NCBI RefSeq assembly: GCF_902804485.1
Contig: NZ_CADCST010000085.1
Span: 1-64,000 of the forward strand
DNA: 64,000 nt
From: Flavobacterium collinsii
Lineage (GTDB): Bacteria; Bacteroidota; Bacteroidia; Flavobacteriales; Flavobacteriaceae
Direction of reading: 5' to 3'
Position 1 is the stretch's first letter. Every line of letters starts with the position of its first letter. The translations under genes were made by a program, and so were the position numbers. Below the pieces are notes generated by a model that was given only the letters and a program-made list of their open reading frames with translations, had not been told where the DNA came from and made no database searches. Positions 34,701-43,877 of the stretch are shown piece by piece.

Positions 34701-36158
34701 TTATATTTTTTTTAAGCCTAATTTTTCAGCTCTTTTAATAACAAAATCATAAGCAGCCTGATATTCATTCGGAATATCACCTTCTAAAATAGCCTCTTTA
34801 ACAGCTTCTTTTAAAACTCCGATTTCTCGTGAAGGTTTCAAATCGAAGATCTCCATAATTTCTTCACCGGAAATTGGCGGTTGAAAATTACGAACATGAT
34901 CGCGTTCCTCGACTTCAACAATTTTCTTGCGAACGATCTCGAAGTTTTTATGGTATTTTTTAAACTTTGACGGGTTTTTGGTCGTGATATCTGCTTCACA
35001 CAAAGTCATCAAATTTTCGACATCTTCACCGGCATCAAAGACCAAACGACGTACAGCGCTGTCAGTTACTACATCATCAGCCAAAACAATTGGGCGTGAA
35101 CTCATTACAACCATCTTTTGCACAAATTTCATTTTGTGATTCAAAGGCATGTGCAAACGTTCGAAAATCTTCTTGGTCATTTTCCCACCTAAAAACTCAT
35201 GTCCGTGAAAAGTCCATCCTTGTTTTTTGTTGAAACGTTTTGTTGGCGCTTTTCCAATATCGTGCAGTAATGCTGCCCAACGTAACCAGACATCGTCTGT
35301 ATTTGGACAAATATTATCAACCACTTCGAGTGTGTGGTAAAAGTTGTTTTTATGGGTATGACCTTCGATTTCTTCAACCTGATTCAATGCGGTTAATTCG
35401 GGTAAGATTAGATCTAAAAGTCCCGTTTTGTACAAAAGTAAAAATCCTGTTGAAGGTTTAGGAGTTGACAGAATTTTGTTTAATTCGTCAACGATTCTTT
35501 CGCCTGAAATAATTTTAATGCGATCGGCATTTTTTGTGATGGCATTTAATGAATTTTCTTCGATTTCGAAACTCAACTGCGTTGCAAAACGAATAGCACG
35601 CAGCATTCGCAAAGGATCATCAGAATAAGTAATGTCCGGATCCAAAGGCGTTTTGATGATTTTATTTTCTAAATCGGTCAAGCCATTAAAAGGATCGGAA
35701 AGATCTCCAAAGTTTTTTTCGTTCAGGGATAAAGCCAAAGCATTAATGGTGAAATCCCGACGGTTTTGATCGTCTTCCAATGTTCCGTTTTCAACTATCG
35801 GATTTCGGCTGTCAGAACTATAAGATTCTTTTCTTGCTCCAACAAATTCAATATCGGTATCTTCAAAACGAAGCATCGCCGTTCCGTAGGTTTTAAAAAC
35901 CTGTACCTTTGGATTTTTAGGAAGTAATTCAGAAACTTTTAATGCCAATTCAATACCGCTACCGACAGCAACAATATCAATATCTTTTTTTGAACCTCTG
36001 TTTAAAAGTAAATCCCGAACAAAACCCCCGATAACATAACTGTCAACGTTGAGTTCCTGAGATGCTTTCGAAATGATATCGAAGATTTTATGTTGTAAAG
36101 CAGTTTTATAATTTGTTTGTATAGCCACGAATTCACTTATTTTTGAATAAAAAAACAT
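34701..36158 (-). CDS. cca: CCA-adding-type tRNA nucleotidyltransferase with HD domain
   Basis: The protein has about 485 residues. The head has GGFVRDLLL and KDIDIVAVG, with the two catalytic Asp, then the RRDFTINAL motif, the neck domain, and an HD domain ([13 protein letters not shown]). It adds or repairs the 3' CCA of tRNA, or acts as a poly(A) polymerase-like enzyme; the HD part suggests phosphohydrolase activity. The first ATG is at 36158; the conserved homology begins about 16 residues later, so the real start may be further in. Confidence 0.92.
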   Translation of the reverse strand: MFFYSKISEFVAIQTNYKTALQHKIFDIISKASQELNVDSYVIGGFVRDLLLNRGSKKDIDIVAVGSGIELALKVSELLPKNPKVQVFKTYGTAMLRFEDTDIEFVGARKESYSSDSRNPIVENGTLEDDQNRRDFTINALALSLNEKNFGDLSDPFNGLTDLENKIIKTPLDPDITYSDDPLRMLRAIRFATQLSFEIEENSLNAITKNADRIKIISGERIVDELNKILSTPKPSTGFLLLYKTGLLDLILPELTALNQVEEIEGHTHKNNFYHTLEVVDNICPNTDDVWLRWAALLHDIGKAPTKRFNKKQGWTFHGHEFLGGKMTKKIFERLHMPLNHKMKFVQKMVVMSSRPIVLADDVVTDSAVRRLVFDAGEDVENLMTLCEADITTKNPSKFKKYHKNFEIVRKKIVEVEERDHVRNFQPPISGEEIMEIFDLKPSREIGVLKEAVKEAILEGDIPNEYQAAYDFVIKRAEKLGLKKI

Positions 36159-36284
36159 TTTCAATTTCTAAGAAATGAAATGCAGGCAAATTTACAACAT
36201 AGAAAATGCCTATTATAATCTAAGGCTCACTTTTTTGAATAAATTCACAGTTTGAGTGCTTGAATTTTATTAAAAGAAGAAAGA

Positions 36285-36367
36285 TTGCCACGAATTACAC
36301 GAATTTCCGCGAATTAGATTGGGTATAGAAAAAAGAAATTAGCGAAAATTCGTGTAATTCGTGGCAA
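36285..36367. repeat. Perfect 22-bp inverted repeat
   Basis: Arms at 36285-36306 and 36346-36367 are perfect complements (module CACGAATTACACGAATT), with a 39-base loop. It is of the same family as the arms at 10781-10836 and the single arm at 36124-36138. It lies between divergent genes, and the rest of the gap 36165-36461 has no gene. Confidence 0.75.
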
Positions 36368-36433
36368 AAAGAAACATTTATAATGCGATCGAACAAATCA
36401 ATTCAGATCTCTTATTTTTAAAAATTCAATTTG

Positions 36434-36441
36434 TATTTTTG
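36434..36441 (+). promoter_or_regulatory. Promoter -7 element of yaaA
   Basis: TATTTTTG fits TAnnTTTG, 20 bases before the ATG. Confidence 0.55.
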
Positions 36442-36461
36442 AAGTATATAAAAATGCACAC

Positions 36462-37220
36462 ATGAAAATTGTTATATCGCCTGCGAAGTCATTAAATTTT
36501 GAAAGAGAATTACCAACTACTCAATATACAGAACCCGCTTTTTTAAAAGAAGCGCGTGTGGTTCATAAAATATTAAAGACTAAAAAACCTGCTGAGTTAT
36601 CTGAATTAATGTCTATTTCAGATAAATTATCCGATTTAAACTGGAGAAGAAATCAGGATTGGAAAACACCTTTCACGCCTGAAAATGCCCGTCCGGCAAT
36701 TTATACATTTGATGGAGATGTTTACACAGGCCTTGACGCTTATACTATTCCAGTGGAGAAACTTGAGGTTTTGCAGAGTAAACTCCGAATTTTATCGGGG
36801 CTTTACGGAGTGTTGAAACCACTTGATTTAATGCAGGCTTACCGTTTAGAAATGGGAACAAAATTACCTGTAGACGAATATAAAAACCTGCACGAATTTT
36901 GGAAACCAACAGTGACAAAAGCTCTAAATAAAGAATTGACCAAAGGTGAATTGTTTGTGAATTTGGCCAGTAACGAGTACTTCTCGGCAGTAGATGTAAA
37001 AGCGTTAAAAGTTCCAGTGATTACGCCAGACTTTAAAGATTATAAAGACGGAAAACTCAAAATAATCAGTTTCTTTGCGAAGAAGGCTAGAGGTATGATG
37101 GTGCGCTATATTATTGATACCAATGCCGAAACAATTGAAGATTTAAAAGGATTTAATTACGAAGGTTATCAGTTTGATTCTAACCTTTCGAAAGGAAATC
37201 ATCTGGTTTTTACGAGATAG
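36462..37220 (+). CDS. yaaA: Peroxide stress protein YaaA
   Basis: The 252-residue protein fits YaaA in length and start (MKIVISPAKSLNFE). The conserved NLASNEYFSAVD and TPDFKDYKDGKLKIISFFAKKARG segments are present. The E. coli homologue lowers intracellular iron under peroxide stress. It is monocistronic, with its own promoter element. Confidence 0.94.
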   Translation: MKIVISPAKSLNFERELPTTQYTEPAFLKEARVVHKILKTKKPAELSELMSISDKLSDLNWRRNQDWKTPFTPENARPAIYTFDGDVYTGLDAYTIPVEKLEVLQSKLRILSGLYGVLKPLDLMQAYRLEMGTKLPVDEYKNLHEFWKPTVTKALNKELTKGELFVNLASNEYFSAVDVKALKVPVITPDFKDYKDGKLKIISFFAKKARGMMVRYIIDTNAETIEDLKGFNYEGYQFDSNLSKGNHLVFTR

Positions 37221-37230
37221 GTTTTTTTTA

Positions 37231-37321
37231 AGGTTCTGAGGGGCTAAGATGCTGAGATGCTAAGTTTTTTTGCGGAATAACTGGTAGCGGAAGGTATTGT
37301 AGCTAGGGATTTTAATCCCAA
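37231..37321. repeat. Composite repeat region 3' of yaaA
   Basis: Bases 37231-37265 are a CTAAG/CTGAGG quasi-tandem module of the type seen at 10662, 48763 and 49418. Bases 37296-37321 match the reverse of the core at 33494-33521. No gene is present in this gap. Confidence 0.55.
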
Positions 37322-37355
37322 GCCATAAAAAAAATGCAAATAGGAACAAAAAATA

Positions 37356-37385
37356 AACGCCGAATTCAAAATCGAATTCGGCGTT
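37356..37385 (-). terminator. Terminator of the efflux operon
   Basis: A 12-bp perfect stem (37356-37367 with 37374-37385) has a six-base loop and a T-rich tail in the minus direction, 25 bases past the stop of the MFS gene. Confidence 0.82.
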
Positions 37386-37409
37386 TTGCGTATTATAAAT
37401 CAATTATTA

Positions 37410-38999
37410 TTAATGCATTGCATCAGCAGGATTAATCTTGTTTTTTCCTTTTTTGATTAAAAGAATAATTGGTATGCAGCATAAGAACATGATGCCGAGA
37501 TACATGAAAATATCCATATATGCCATTACCGTACTTTGTTTCATTACAGAATATTCCAGAGCCTGATAGGCTTTTTTCAGTGCAACATCGGCTGAATATC
37601 CTTTAGACATAAAAGCTCTTTGCATTCCTGCAATACGTTGTTGTACGTCGTATTTTGCAGGATCTAAATTGGTTAGTAAGTTAACTCTGTGTTCCTGACT
37701 CAAACGGGTGATAAAAGTGGTAATAATTGCAATACCAAAAGAACCTCCTAATTGTCGCATCATTCCGGTAAAAGCAGCTCCTTCACCAATATGTTTTCCT
37801 TTTAAGGTAGAAAGTGATAGTGTGGTAATAGGTACAAAAAGTAGTCCCAAACCAATACCTCTTAAAATCAATGGCCAATACATGTGTTCAACACCAGTAT
37901 CCGGAGTCATTCGGGTCTGCATCATATAGGTGAAGAAAAAGAAAACCAGGAATCCTACTCCCACCATATATCCCTGAGGAACCCCTCTCTGAATCATATT
38001 CCCCACAAAAGGCATCATGATTGCTGTGGTAATAGATCCCGGAATCAATAATAATCCGGCATCTGTTGCGGTCCATCCTAGGATAGATTGCGTGTATATC
38101 GGAATAATTAAGGTAGAACCGTACAGACCAAAACCAAGAATGAAACACATTACAGTTCCAATTCTAAGATTTCCATCCTTAAGAACACTTAGGTTTACGA
38201 TTGGGTGTTTATAAGTAAGCTCTCTCCAGACAAATAAAATTAATCCAAGTACCGTAACCACACTTAAAGTTACAATAGTCGAATCGTTAAACCAATCGTC
38301 TTGTTGCCCGTGCTCCAAAACAAATTGTAGAGATCCGATAAAGGCAGCAAGTAATATAATTCCCCACCAATCTACTTGATTGGCTTTTAATTTTTCTCCA
38401 TATTTTGGACTTCTTACGAAAGTTAGCGCCAAAATAGTAGCTATAATTCCCAATGGAATATTAATATAAAAAATGTAAGGCCATGAGTAGTTATCTACCA
38501 GGTATCCTCCTAATGGCGGACCTAAGGTTGGACCTACAATTACTCCCATTCCGTAAATCGCCTGAGCCATTCCACGTTTTGCGATGGGATAACTTTCGGT
38601 AATAATAGTTTGGGCAGTAACTAATAAAGCTCCTCCGCCCATACCCTGAACAAACCTAAAGGCAACTAGTTCCCATATATTACTGGCATTACCACATAAG
38701 AAGGAACAAACCGTAAATAATATGATAGAGGCCACAAAATAATTACGTCTTCCAAATTGTTGCGATAGCCAGCTCGTCATCGGAATTACAATTACATTCG
38801 CAATCGCGTATGCCGTAATTACCCAAGCCACATCAGTTAAAGTAGCACCAAGGCTACCTCGCATGTCTGTTAGTGCTACGTTTACGATAGTGGTATCTAC
38901 AATTTCTAACAGTGCACAAAGTACTGCAGTAATCGTAATGATCACACGTCTAAAACCGTATTCTACTAAATCGTCATCTGCTTGTACTGCTGTTGCCAT
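37410..38999 (-). CDS. DHA2 family MFS drug transporter (EmrB/QacA type)
   Basis: The 529-residue protein has 14 predicted transmembrane helices. It shows EIVDTTIVNVALTDMRGSLG in TM1 (an acidic residue in the membrane), motif A-like LSQQFGRRNYF, and motif C GVIVGPTLGPPLGGYL. It exports drugs or other amphiphiles by proton antiport. Three bases separate it from the HlyD-type adaptor gene, so it is the inner-membrane part of a tripartite pump. Confidence 0.94.
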   Translation of the reverse strand: MATAVQADDDLVEYGFRRVIITITAVLCALLEIVDTTIVNVALTDMRGSLGATLTDVAWVITAYAIANVIVIPMTSWLSQQFGRRNYFVASIILFTVCSFLCGNASNIWELVAFRFVQGMGGGALLVTAQTIITESYPIAKRGMAQAIYGMGVIVGPTLGPPLGGYLVDNYSWPYIFYINIPLGIIATILALTFVRSPKYGEKLKANQVDWWGIILLAAFIGSLQFVLEHGQQDDWFNDSTIVTLSVVTVLGLILFVWRELTYKHPIVNLSVLKDGNLRIGTVMCFILGFGLYGSTLIIPIYTQSILGWTATDAGLLLIPGSITTAIMMPFVGNMIQRGVPQGYMVGVGFLVFFFFTYMMQTRMTPDTGVEHMYWPLILRGIGLGLLFVPITTLSLSTLKGKHIGEGAAFTGMMRQLGGSFGIAIITTFITRLSQEHRVNLLTNLDPAKYDVQQRIAGMQRAFMSKGYSADVALKKAYQALEYSVMKQSTVMAYMDIFMYLGIMFLCCIPIILLIKKGKNKINPADAMH

Positions 39000-39002
39000 A
39001 TT

Positions 39003-40082
39003 TTATTTTAAATGTACATCTACATCAACATTCATTCCTGGTCTTAGTAATTTTACTTTCTCCGGATCGTTAGATTCGTCTAAACTAATTTTTACCGGTA
39101 ATCTTTGAATTGTTTTTACGAAGTTACCTGTTGCATTGTCAGGAGGTAATAAGGAGAAACGAGATCCTGTTGCTGGCGAAAAAGAGGTTACAGTACCTTT
39201 GAATTCGTAATTTGGATAAGCGTCAACTTTTAAGCTAACTTTTTGTCCAATAACCATTTTGTTTAATTGAGTTTCTTTAAAGTTAGCAACAACCCAAGCT
39301 TCATTGTTATTGATGATGTAAAATAAAGATTGTCCAGGTTGAACCAATTGTCCAGGTTGAATGTCTACTTTAGAAACCTGACCGTCAATTGCCGCAGTTA
39401 CAACAGTATAGCTAAGATTTAAATGCGCTACATCTAACATTGTTTTTGCTTTTTTGATATTGGCAGCAGCTACTTCAGTTTGTTTGTCTGAAACTTTTGA
39501 TTTCGATTGAATTACTGATTTTTGGTAAGAACTTGCTTTTTGTTGATCTTGTAAAACACGTACCTGGTTTTCAGCTTCTTCTTTTGCAGATAAAGCCTGC
39601 TCATATTGTTGTTTTGTAATCGTATGAGTTTTGTACAAATTATTGTAACGGTTGTAATCGTTCGTGATTTGTCTTAATCTAATTTTTGCACTTTCTATAG
39701 AACCTGTTGCAGATTTCATTTGCGCATCAGAAACTGAGATACTTGCATTAGCGCTTCCAATATCAGCTTTTGCAGCTTCGTATTGACCTTCAGCACCTAA
39801 TAATGCGGCATTTGCTTCGTCGATTTTTAACTGGTAATCTCTTTTGTCAATCGTAAATAAAGTATCTCCTTTTTTTACAAAGTCGTTATCTTTCACATAT
39901 ACTTTACTAATATATCCAGATACTCTAGGAATAATTGGATTCATTTTTTTCTCGATTTGAGCATCATCCGTTTCTTCGTGAGCTTGTGAGTGTAAGTATT
40001 TTGTGATTCCGTATGTTCCGCCCACTAAAACCAAAACGGTTAGTATGATGATGAATTTAGTATTTGTTTTTTTCTTTTCCAT
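39003..40082 (-). CDS. HlyD/EmrA family membrane-fusion protein
   Basis: The 359-residue adaptor has one N-terminal membrane anchor (about 9-29), a biotinyl-lipoyl-like half near ISKVYVKDNDFVKKGDTLF, a long helical hairpin (about 85-200), and the second half with IDGQVSKVDIQPGQLVQPG and a beta-barrel. It links the MFS pump to the TolC-type channel across the periplasm. Confidence 0.94.
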   Translation of the reverse strand: MEKKKTNTKFIIILTVLVLVGGTYGITKYLHSQAHEETDDAQIEKKMNPIIPRVSGYISKVYVKDNDFVKKGDTLFTIDKRDYQLKIDEANAALLGAEGQYEAAKADIGSANASISVSDAQMKSATGSIESAKIRLRQITNDYNRYNNLYKTHTITKQQYEQALSAKEEAENQVRVLQDQQKASSYQKSVIQSKSKVSDKQTEVAAANIKKAKTMLDVAHLNLSYTVVTAAIDGQVSKVDIQPGQLVQPGQSLFYIINNNEAWVVANFKETQLNKMVIGQKVSLKVDAYPNYEFKGTVTSFSPATGSRFSLLPPDNATGNFVKTIQRLPVKISLDESNDPEKVKLLRPGMNVDVDVHLK

Positions 40083-40094
40083 GAGAGGTATCGA

Positions 40095-41414
40095 TTATAT
40101 TTTAGAAAGATTGAATGATTGTGATAATTGTCCTGATACTGAAAGTAATTCGTAATATTTTTGAATTATTGTAGCTTTAGATACAGCAGTATTGATTTTG
40201 GCGCTTAATTGTTCAACGTCTGCCTCAACCAAATCATTAGTGTCTGATAAGCCATTGTCAAACTTATCTTTTACAAGTCTGTAATTTTCACTTGCCTGTT
40301 GAAGTGCTTCATCATAAACTACACTTTGATTTATAGCCAAATCATAGTCTTCAATAGATTTTTGAACTTCAACTTTAATACGATCCGTCATTACAGCCTC
40401 ACTATTTTTAACTTCCAGAGCTTTGCTTTCAGCTACTCGTACATGAGCACTGTTTTTGTAAATTCCGGATAAGTCATAAGTTAAACCTAATCCAAAGTTC
40501 ATGGCATATCTTACAGTTATAATGTCTTTTAAGTCCAGAGCTGTATAACCGCCAAGTAAGGCTAATGTAGGATAGTATGCTGCTTTTGCTACTTTGATAT
40601 TTGATTCAGAAGCCTTTTGCTGTAAACGAATTGCTTCCAGATCTTTTCTGTTTTCAAGAGCTACTGCGTCTGATGTTGGCGCGTTGCTTGTTTTTAAGTT
40701 GAAAAAATCATTTTCATTCACCTGAAGTTTAGTATTAGGATCTAATTTTAATAAAGTGGTTAGATAGAAATTGATATTGTTAAGATTGTTAGTCGCTTCA
40801 TCAATAGATAATTGTGTTTTTGAAACTAATAATTGAGACTTTAATAAATCATTTCTGGGAATAATTCCATTTTTTTCCAGTTCTGTAAAATCAGTAACAC
40901 GTTGTTTCGCGCTTTTTTGATTTTCATTTAAAACATCCAGTGTTTTTTGAGCTTTATACAAAGCAGTGTAATAGGTAATTACTCTTAAAGCAACATCCTC
41001 TTTTGTTTTTGCGGCAGTAGCATTTTCTGCTTCGTATAAATTATCGTAAGCATCAATACTATTTTGAATCTTGAATCCTGCAAATAAAGGCAGACTTAAA
41101 TTTGCCATTCCAAACATTGCTCTGTCCGGAGATGCCAAAGATGCATTTTCGCCTTGATTTGGCATACTAATCGACGCTTTTGTAAGGCGTTGGTATTGAC
41201 CAGAAATTTTAATATCCGGGTATTGATTGTCTTTTACGGTTTTTAATTCGTATTTTTTCGTGTTTACCTTAGTATTGGCAAGCGTAACTTCGTTACTTTT
41301 TTCCCAAGCCATTTTAACGGCCTCGCCTAAGGTTAAACTTGTTTTTTCTTGTGCTTCAATTGATGAAATTCCGATAAAGAAAATCCCAAAGAGCATTAAT
41401 TGATTAATTTTCAT
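40095..41414 (-). CDS. TolC family outer-membrane efflux protein
   Basis: The 439-residue protein has a signal peptide (about 1-22, ending IEAQ) and two repeats of long alpha-helices typical of TolC channels. The start is the ATG at 41414, which overlaps the end of the TetR gene by 11 bases; an in-frame TTG lies two codons upstream. It forms the exit duct of the efflux pump encoded with it. Confidence 0.93.
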   Translation of the reverse strand: MKINQLMLFGIFFIGISSIEAQEKTSLTLGEAVKMAWEKSNEVTLANTKVNTKKYELKTVKDNQYPDIKISGQYQRLTKASISMPNQGENASLASPDRAMFGMANLSLPLFAGFKIQNSIDAYDNLYEAENATAAKTKEDVALRVITYYTALYKAQKTLDVLNENQKSAKQRVTDFTELEKNGIIPRNDLLKSQLLVSKTQLSIDEATNNLNNINFYLTTLLKLDPNTKLQVNENDFFNLKTSNAPTSDAVALENRKDLEAIRLQQKASESNIKVAKAAYYPTLALLGGYTALDLKDIITVRYAMNFGLGLTYDLSGIYKNSAHVRVAESKALEVKNSEAVMTDRIKVEVQKSIEDYDLAINQSVVYDEALQQASENYRLVKDKFDNGLSDTNDLVEADVEQLSAKINTAVSKATIIQKYYELLSVSGQLSQSFNLSKI

Positions 41415-42033
41415 AAACAAGAAGAGCTTTTATAGTTTGTTGAATGTGCTTTGTAAGACTGGTTTTTATATAATTATTGTACAATTCTTCGGTATTTAAG
41501 TTCAATAATTCTTCAAAGAAAGGTTTGTTCATGTGAAAATGAAAAAAGGTTCCGATAATTGTTGGAGTGATGAGCGGAATGACAACATCTTTTCTGAAAA
41601 CTCCTTTTTCCTGACCTTGTTTAATAATACTTTCAACAGATTTTAAATTTCCTTTTTTAAGTTCTGTGAAGGCAATAAAACTTTTTTCTCTTTTTTTTGC
41701 GTTTATTTCAAAATGTAAGACCCTGAAAATCCCTTTGTTACAGCTGATTCTCTGAATGTAAATTTCGATTAATTTATTGACTTTTTCAACAGGTTCTAAG
41801 TTTTCCTGTAATAAATTTTCGAGCTTTAACTTTAAATCAGAAGTCTTGTAAATGATTAAGGCTTCAAGTAATCTTTCTTTTGAACCAAAGTAATACGAAA
41901 CCATGGCAATGTTAATCTTGGCATGTTTTGAGATATCCCGTATCGATGTACCTTCAAATCCTTTTTCAGAGAATAGCTTTTCGGCAACCTCAAGAATCTG
42001 AATTTTTTTATCGTTTAATTCGAAGTTTGACAT
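41404..42033 (-). CDS. TetR family repressor of the efflux operon
   Basis: The 209-residue regulator begins MSNFELNDKKIQILEVAEKL and has the helix-turn-helix GTSIRDISKHAKINIAMVSY, then a variable C-terminal domain with Cys near 105. It is the first gene of the operon and overlaps the tolC gene, so it must be co-expressed with the pump it presumably represses. A 45-bp palindrome over its promoter is the obvious autoregulatory operator. Confidence 0.93.
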   Translation of the reverse strand: MSNFELNDKKIQILEVAEKLFSEKGFEGTSIRDISKHAKINIAMVSYYFGSKERLLEALIIYKTSDLKLKLENLLQENLEPVEKVNKLIEIYIQRISCNKGIFRVLHFEINAKKREKSFIAFTELKKGNLKSVESIIKQGQEKGVFRKDVVIPLITPTIIGTFFHFHMNKPFFEELLNLNTEELYNNYIKTSLTKHIQQTIKALLVYEN

Positions 42034-42053
42034 GGTATTGTTTCTAATCGGGT

Positions 42054-42098
42054 ACAAAATTAAACAAGCGTTTAAATTAAACGTTTGTTTAATTTTGT
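42054..42098. promoter_or_regulatory. 45-bp operator palindrome of the TetR/efflux operon
   Basis: Arms of 22 bp around one central base differ at a single position. Within it, the minus-strand TAATTTTG at 42055-42062 is the -7 element of the operon, 21 bases before the ATG at 42033. A repressor bound here would block RNA polymerase. Repeated TTTAA/AACG(T/C)TTG units give two nested half-site pairs. Confidence 0.85.
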
Positions 42099-42165
42099 TT
42101 TAACAAAATATTAACACAAAGCGATTTCGACAATTTTGCCACTAAATTTGATGTTTGGGAATAAA

Positions 42166-42199
42166 AAAAGCCTGAAAAAATAAGGTCTTTCAGGCTTTT
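42166..42199 (-). terminator. Terminator at the end of the trp operon
   Basis: A 12-bp stem (42166-42177 with 42188-42199) and a T run in the minus direction lie nine bases past the stop of the lipoprotein that follows trpA. Confidence 0.82.
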
Positions 42200-42207
42200 G
42201 TTGAAAA

Positions 42208-42921
42208 TTAATCTTTGGGTAATTTCACTGCTTTAAAAATTCCAGTATTAGAAAATAATCTAATATCGGTTTTATTCTTAGGAGTTAGTTCATATCGAAT
42301 ATTAGAAATAATCTCATTTTTTGGTGATAGTTTTAAATCTTCAATTGATATTGTGGAAATTACATTTGGACTTGTCGTCCCGATAAAAATATTTGTTTTT
42401 TTTAATTTTAAAATATCTAAATGCTCAGGTTCTAAACTTTTAACATCATTTAAATTATAAAAGAAAATACTGTCCTGAGATTCTTTAAATGTTTCAAATT
42501 TATATCTTTTATAACCTTGATTTCTACTTGTAAAACCATCATTTTGAAAAATTTTAGTTTTGATTTTAATCCCATTTTCTTCATCAACTTTAATTTCTAA
42601 AGGAAAAAAGATTTTGTTTGAAACTTCTTGATCATCAAGTTTTTTACAAATAACACCGAAAATATTTCGTTTTGTTGGAATGCTTTCAAAATATTGAAAA
42701 GGTAATGGTTTGACATTATCGATATCAAATACATCTGTTGAATCTAGAATAGCATAACCAAAAATATGAGAATCTCGACCTCCCCAAGCATCATATTTAT
42801 AGATGACTTTTGAAGAATTTTCTATCTTTTGCATATATAACTCAGATAAATGCCAACTCCTGTCACAGCTTATGAAAATTAATAGAATAAAAGGATATAA
42901 TAAAGATTTAAAAACTTTCAT
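42208..42921 (-). CDS. Hypothetical lipoprotein at the end of the trp operon
   Basis: The 237-residue protein has a lipobox FISC (Cys19) after a hydrophobic signal. The mature part is rich in beta-strand-like segments and Lys/Asp, and I recognise no family. It begins seven bases after the trpA stop, so it is transcribed with trpA. A role in tryptophan synthesis is not implied. Confidence 0.8.
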   Translation of the reverse strand: MKVFKSLLYPFILLIFISCDRSWHLSELYMQKIENSSKVIYKYDAWGGRDSHIFGYAILDSTDVFDIDNVKPLPFQYFESIPTKRNIFGVICKKLDDQEVSNKIFFPLEIKVDEENGIKIKTKIFQNDGFTSRNQGYKRYKFETFKESQDSIFFYNLNDVKSLEPEHLDILKLKKTNIFIGTTSPNVISTISIEDLKLSPKNEIISNIRYELTPKNKTDIRLFSNTGIFKAVKLPKD

Positions 42922-42928
42922 CTTTTAA

Positions 42929-43690
42929 TTATCTAATTTCCCCAACAAATTCTTCAATTTTCTTGCTTCCGTTTTCACTCAGATGTTTGATAAAAGCACT
43001 TCCGATAATAGCCCCTTTTGCAAATTTAGTAGCCTGATCGAATGTTTCTTTATTTGAAATTCCAAAACCAATAATTTGTGGGTTTTTAAGATCCATTTGG
43101 GCAATTCTTTCGAAATAGCTTTCCTGAATATTTCCAAAACCTGCCTGAGAACCTGTGACACTTGCAGAACTTACCATATAGATGAAGCCATTTGAAACAC
43201 TGTCAATAAAACGAATGCGCTCGTCTGAAGTTTGTGGGGTAATCAAGAAGACATTGATTAAGCCGTATTTTTCGAAAATCGCTTTGTATTGGTCTGCGTA
43301 AACATCTACCGGTAAATCTGGAATAATTAACCCGTCGATACCAATTTCGGCACATTTTTTACAAAATTCTTCGATTCCGTATTGCAGCATCGGATTGAAA
43401 TATCCCATTATAATCAACGGAATTTTTACGCTTTCGCGGATGTCCTTCAACTGGTCAAAAAGAATTTGAGTAGTCATTCCATTGTGAAGTGCCTGAGTAG
43501 AACTTGCCTGAATGGTTGGGCCATCGGCTAAAGGATCACTAAAAGGCAAACCAATTTCGATTAAATCGACACCATTTTTTTCTAAATCCTGAATGATTTG
43601 AACGGTGTCATTTAAGTTCGGATATCCGGCTGAGAAATAAATAGAAAGAATCTTTTTATCTTCTTGTAATTTTTGAGTTATTCTGTTCAT
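42929..43690 (-). CDS. trpA: Tryptophan synthase alpha subunit
   Basis: The 253-residue TIM barrel has the catalytic Glu and Asp in DLIEIGLPFSDPLADGP, and MVSSASVTGSQAG with the phosphate loop. It cleaves indole-3-glycerol phosphate to indole, which passes to TrpB. It is separated from trpB by two unrelated genes and a 187-base repeat-bearing gap, which is unusual because trpBA are commonly adjacent. Confidence 0.95.
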   Translation of the reverse strand: MNRITQKLQEDKKILSIYFSAGYPNLNDTVQIIQDLEKNGVDLIEIGLPFSDPLADGPTIQASSTQALHNGMTTQILFDQLKDIRESVKIPLIIMGYFNPMLQYGIEEFCKKCAEIGIDGLIIPDLPVDVYADQYKAIFEKYGLINVFLITPQTSDERIRFIDSVSNGFIYMVSSASVTGSQAGFGNIQESYFERIAQMDLKNPQIIGFGISNKETFDQATKFAKGAIIGSAFIKHLSENGSKKIEEFVGEIR

Positions 43691-43769
43691 TGTTTTTACT
43701 TTTTCTTCTAATAGATTTTGAAAGTCTCTTAGATAGGTTTAAATTTTATCTTACTATAGATTATTGGAT

Positions 43770-43876
43770 TTTTGTTGATTGTATTTCACGCAGATTTTGA
43801 GTGATTTAAGCCGATTTGCACAGATTTTTTAAACTACTTTATGATTAGATCTTTTTTAGTCCTTGAAATCTGTAGC
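43770..43876. repeat. AT-rich intergenic region with CAGATTT modules
   Basis: The gap holds quasi-repeats of the type ACGCAGATTTTGAGTGATTT, then GCACAGATTT, and an inverted AAATCTGT near 43868. It belongs to the style of intergenic quasi-repeats seen elsewhere in the window. No ORF is supported. Confidence 0.45.
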
Positions 43877-43877
43877 A

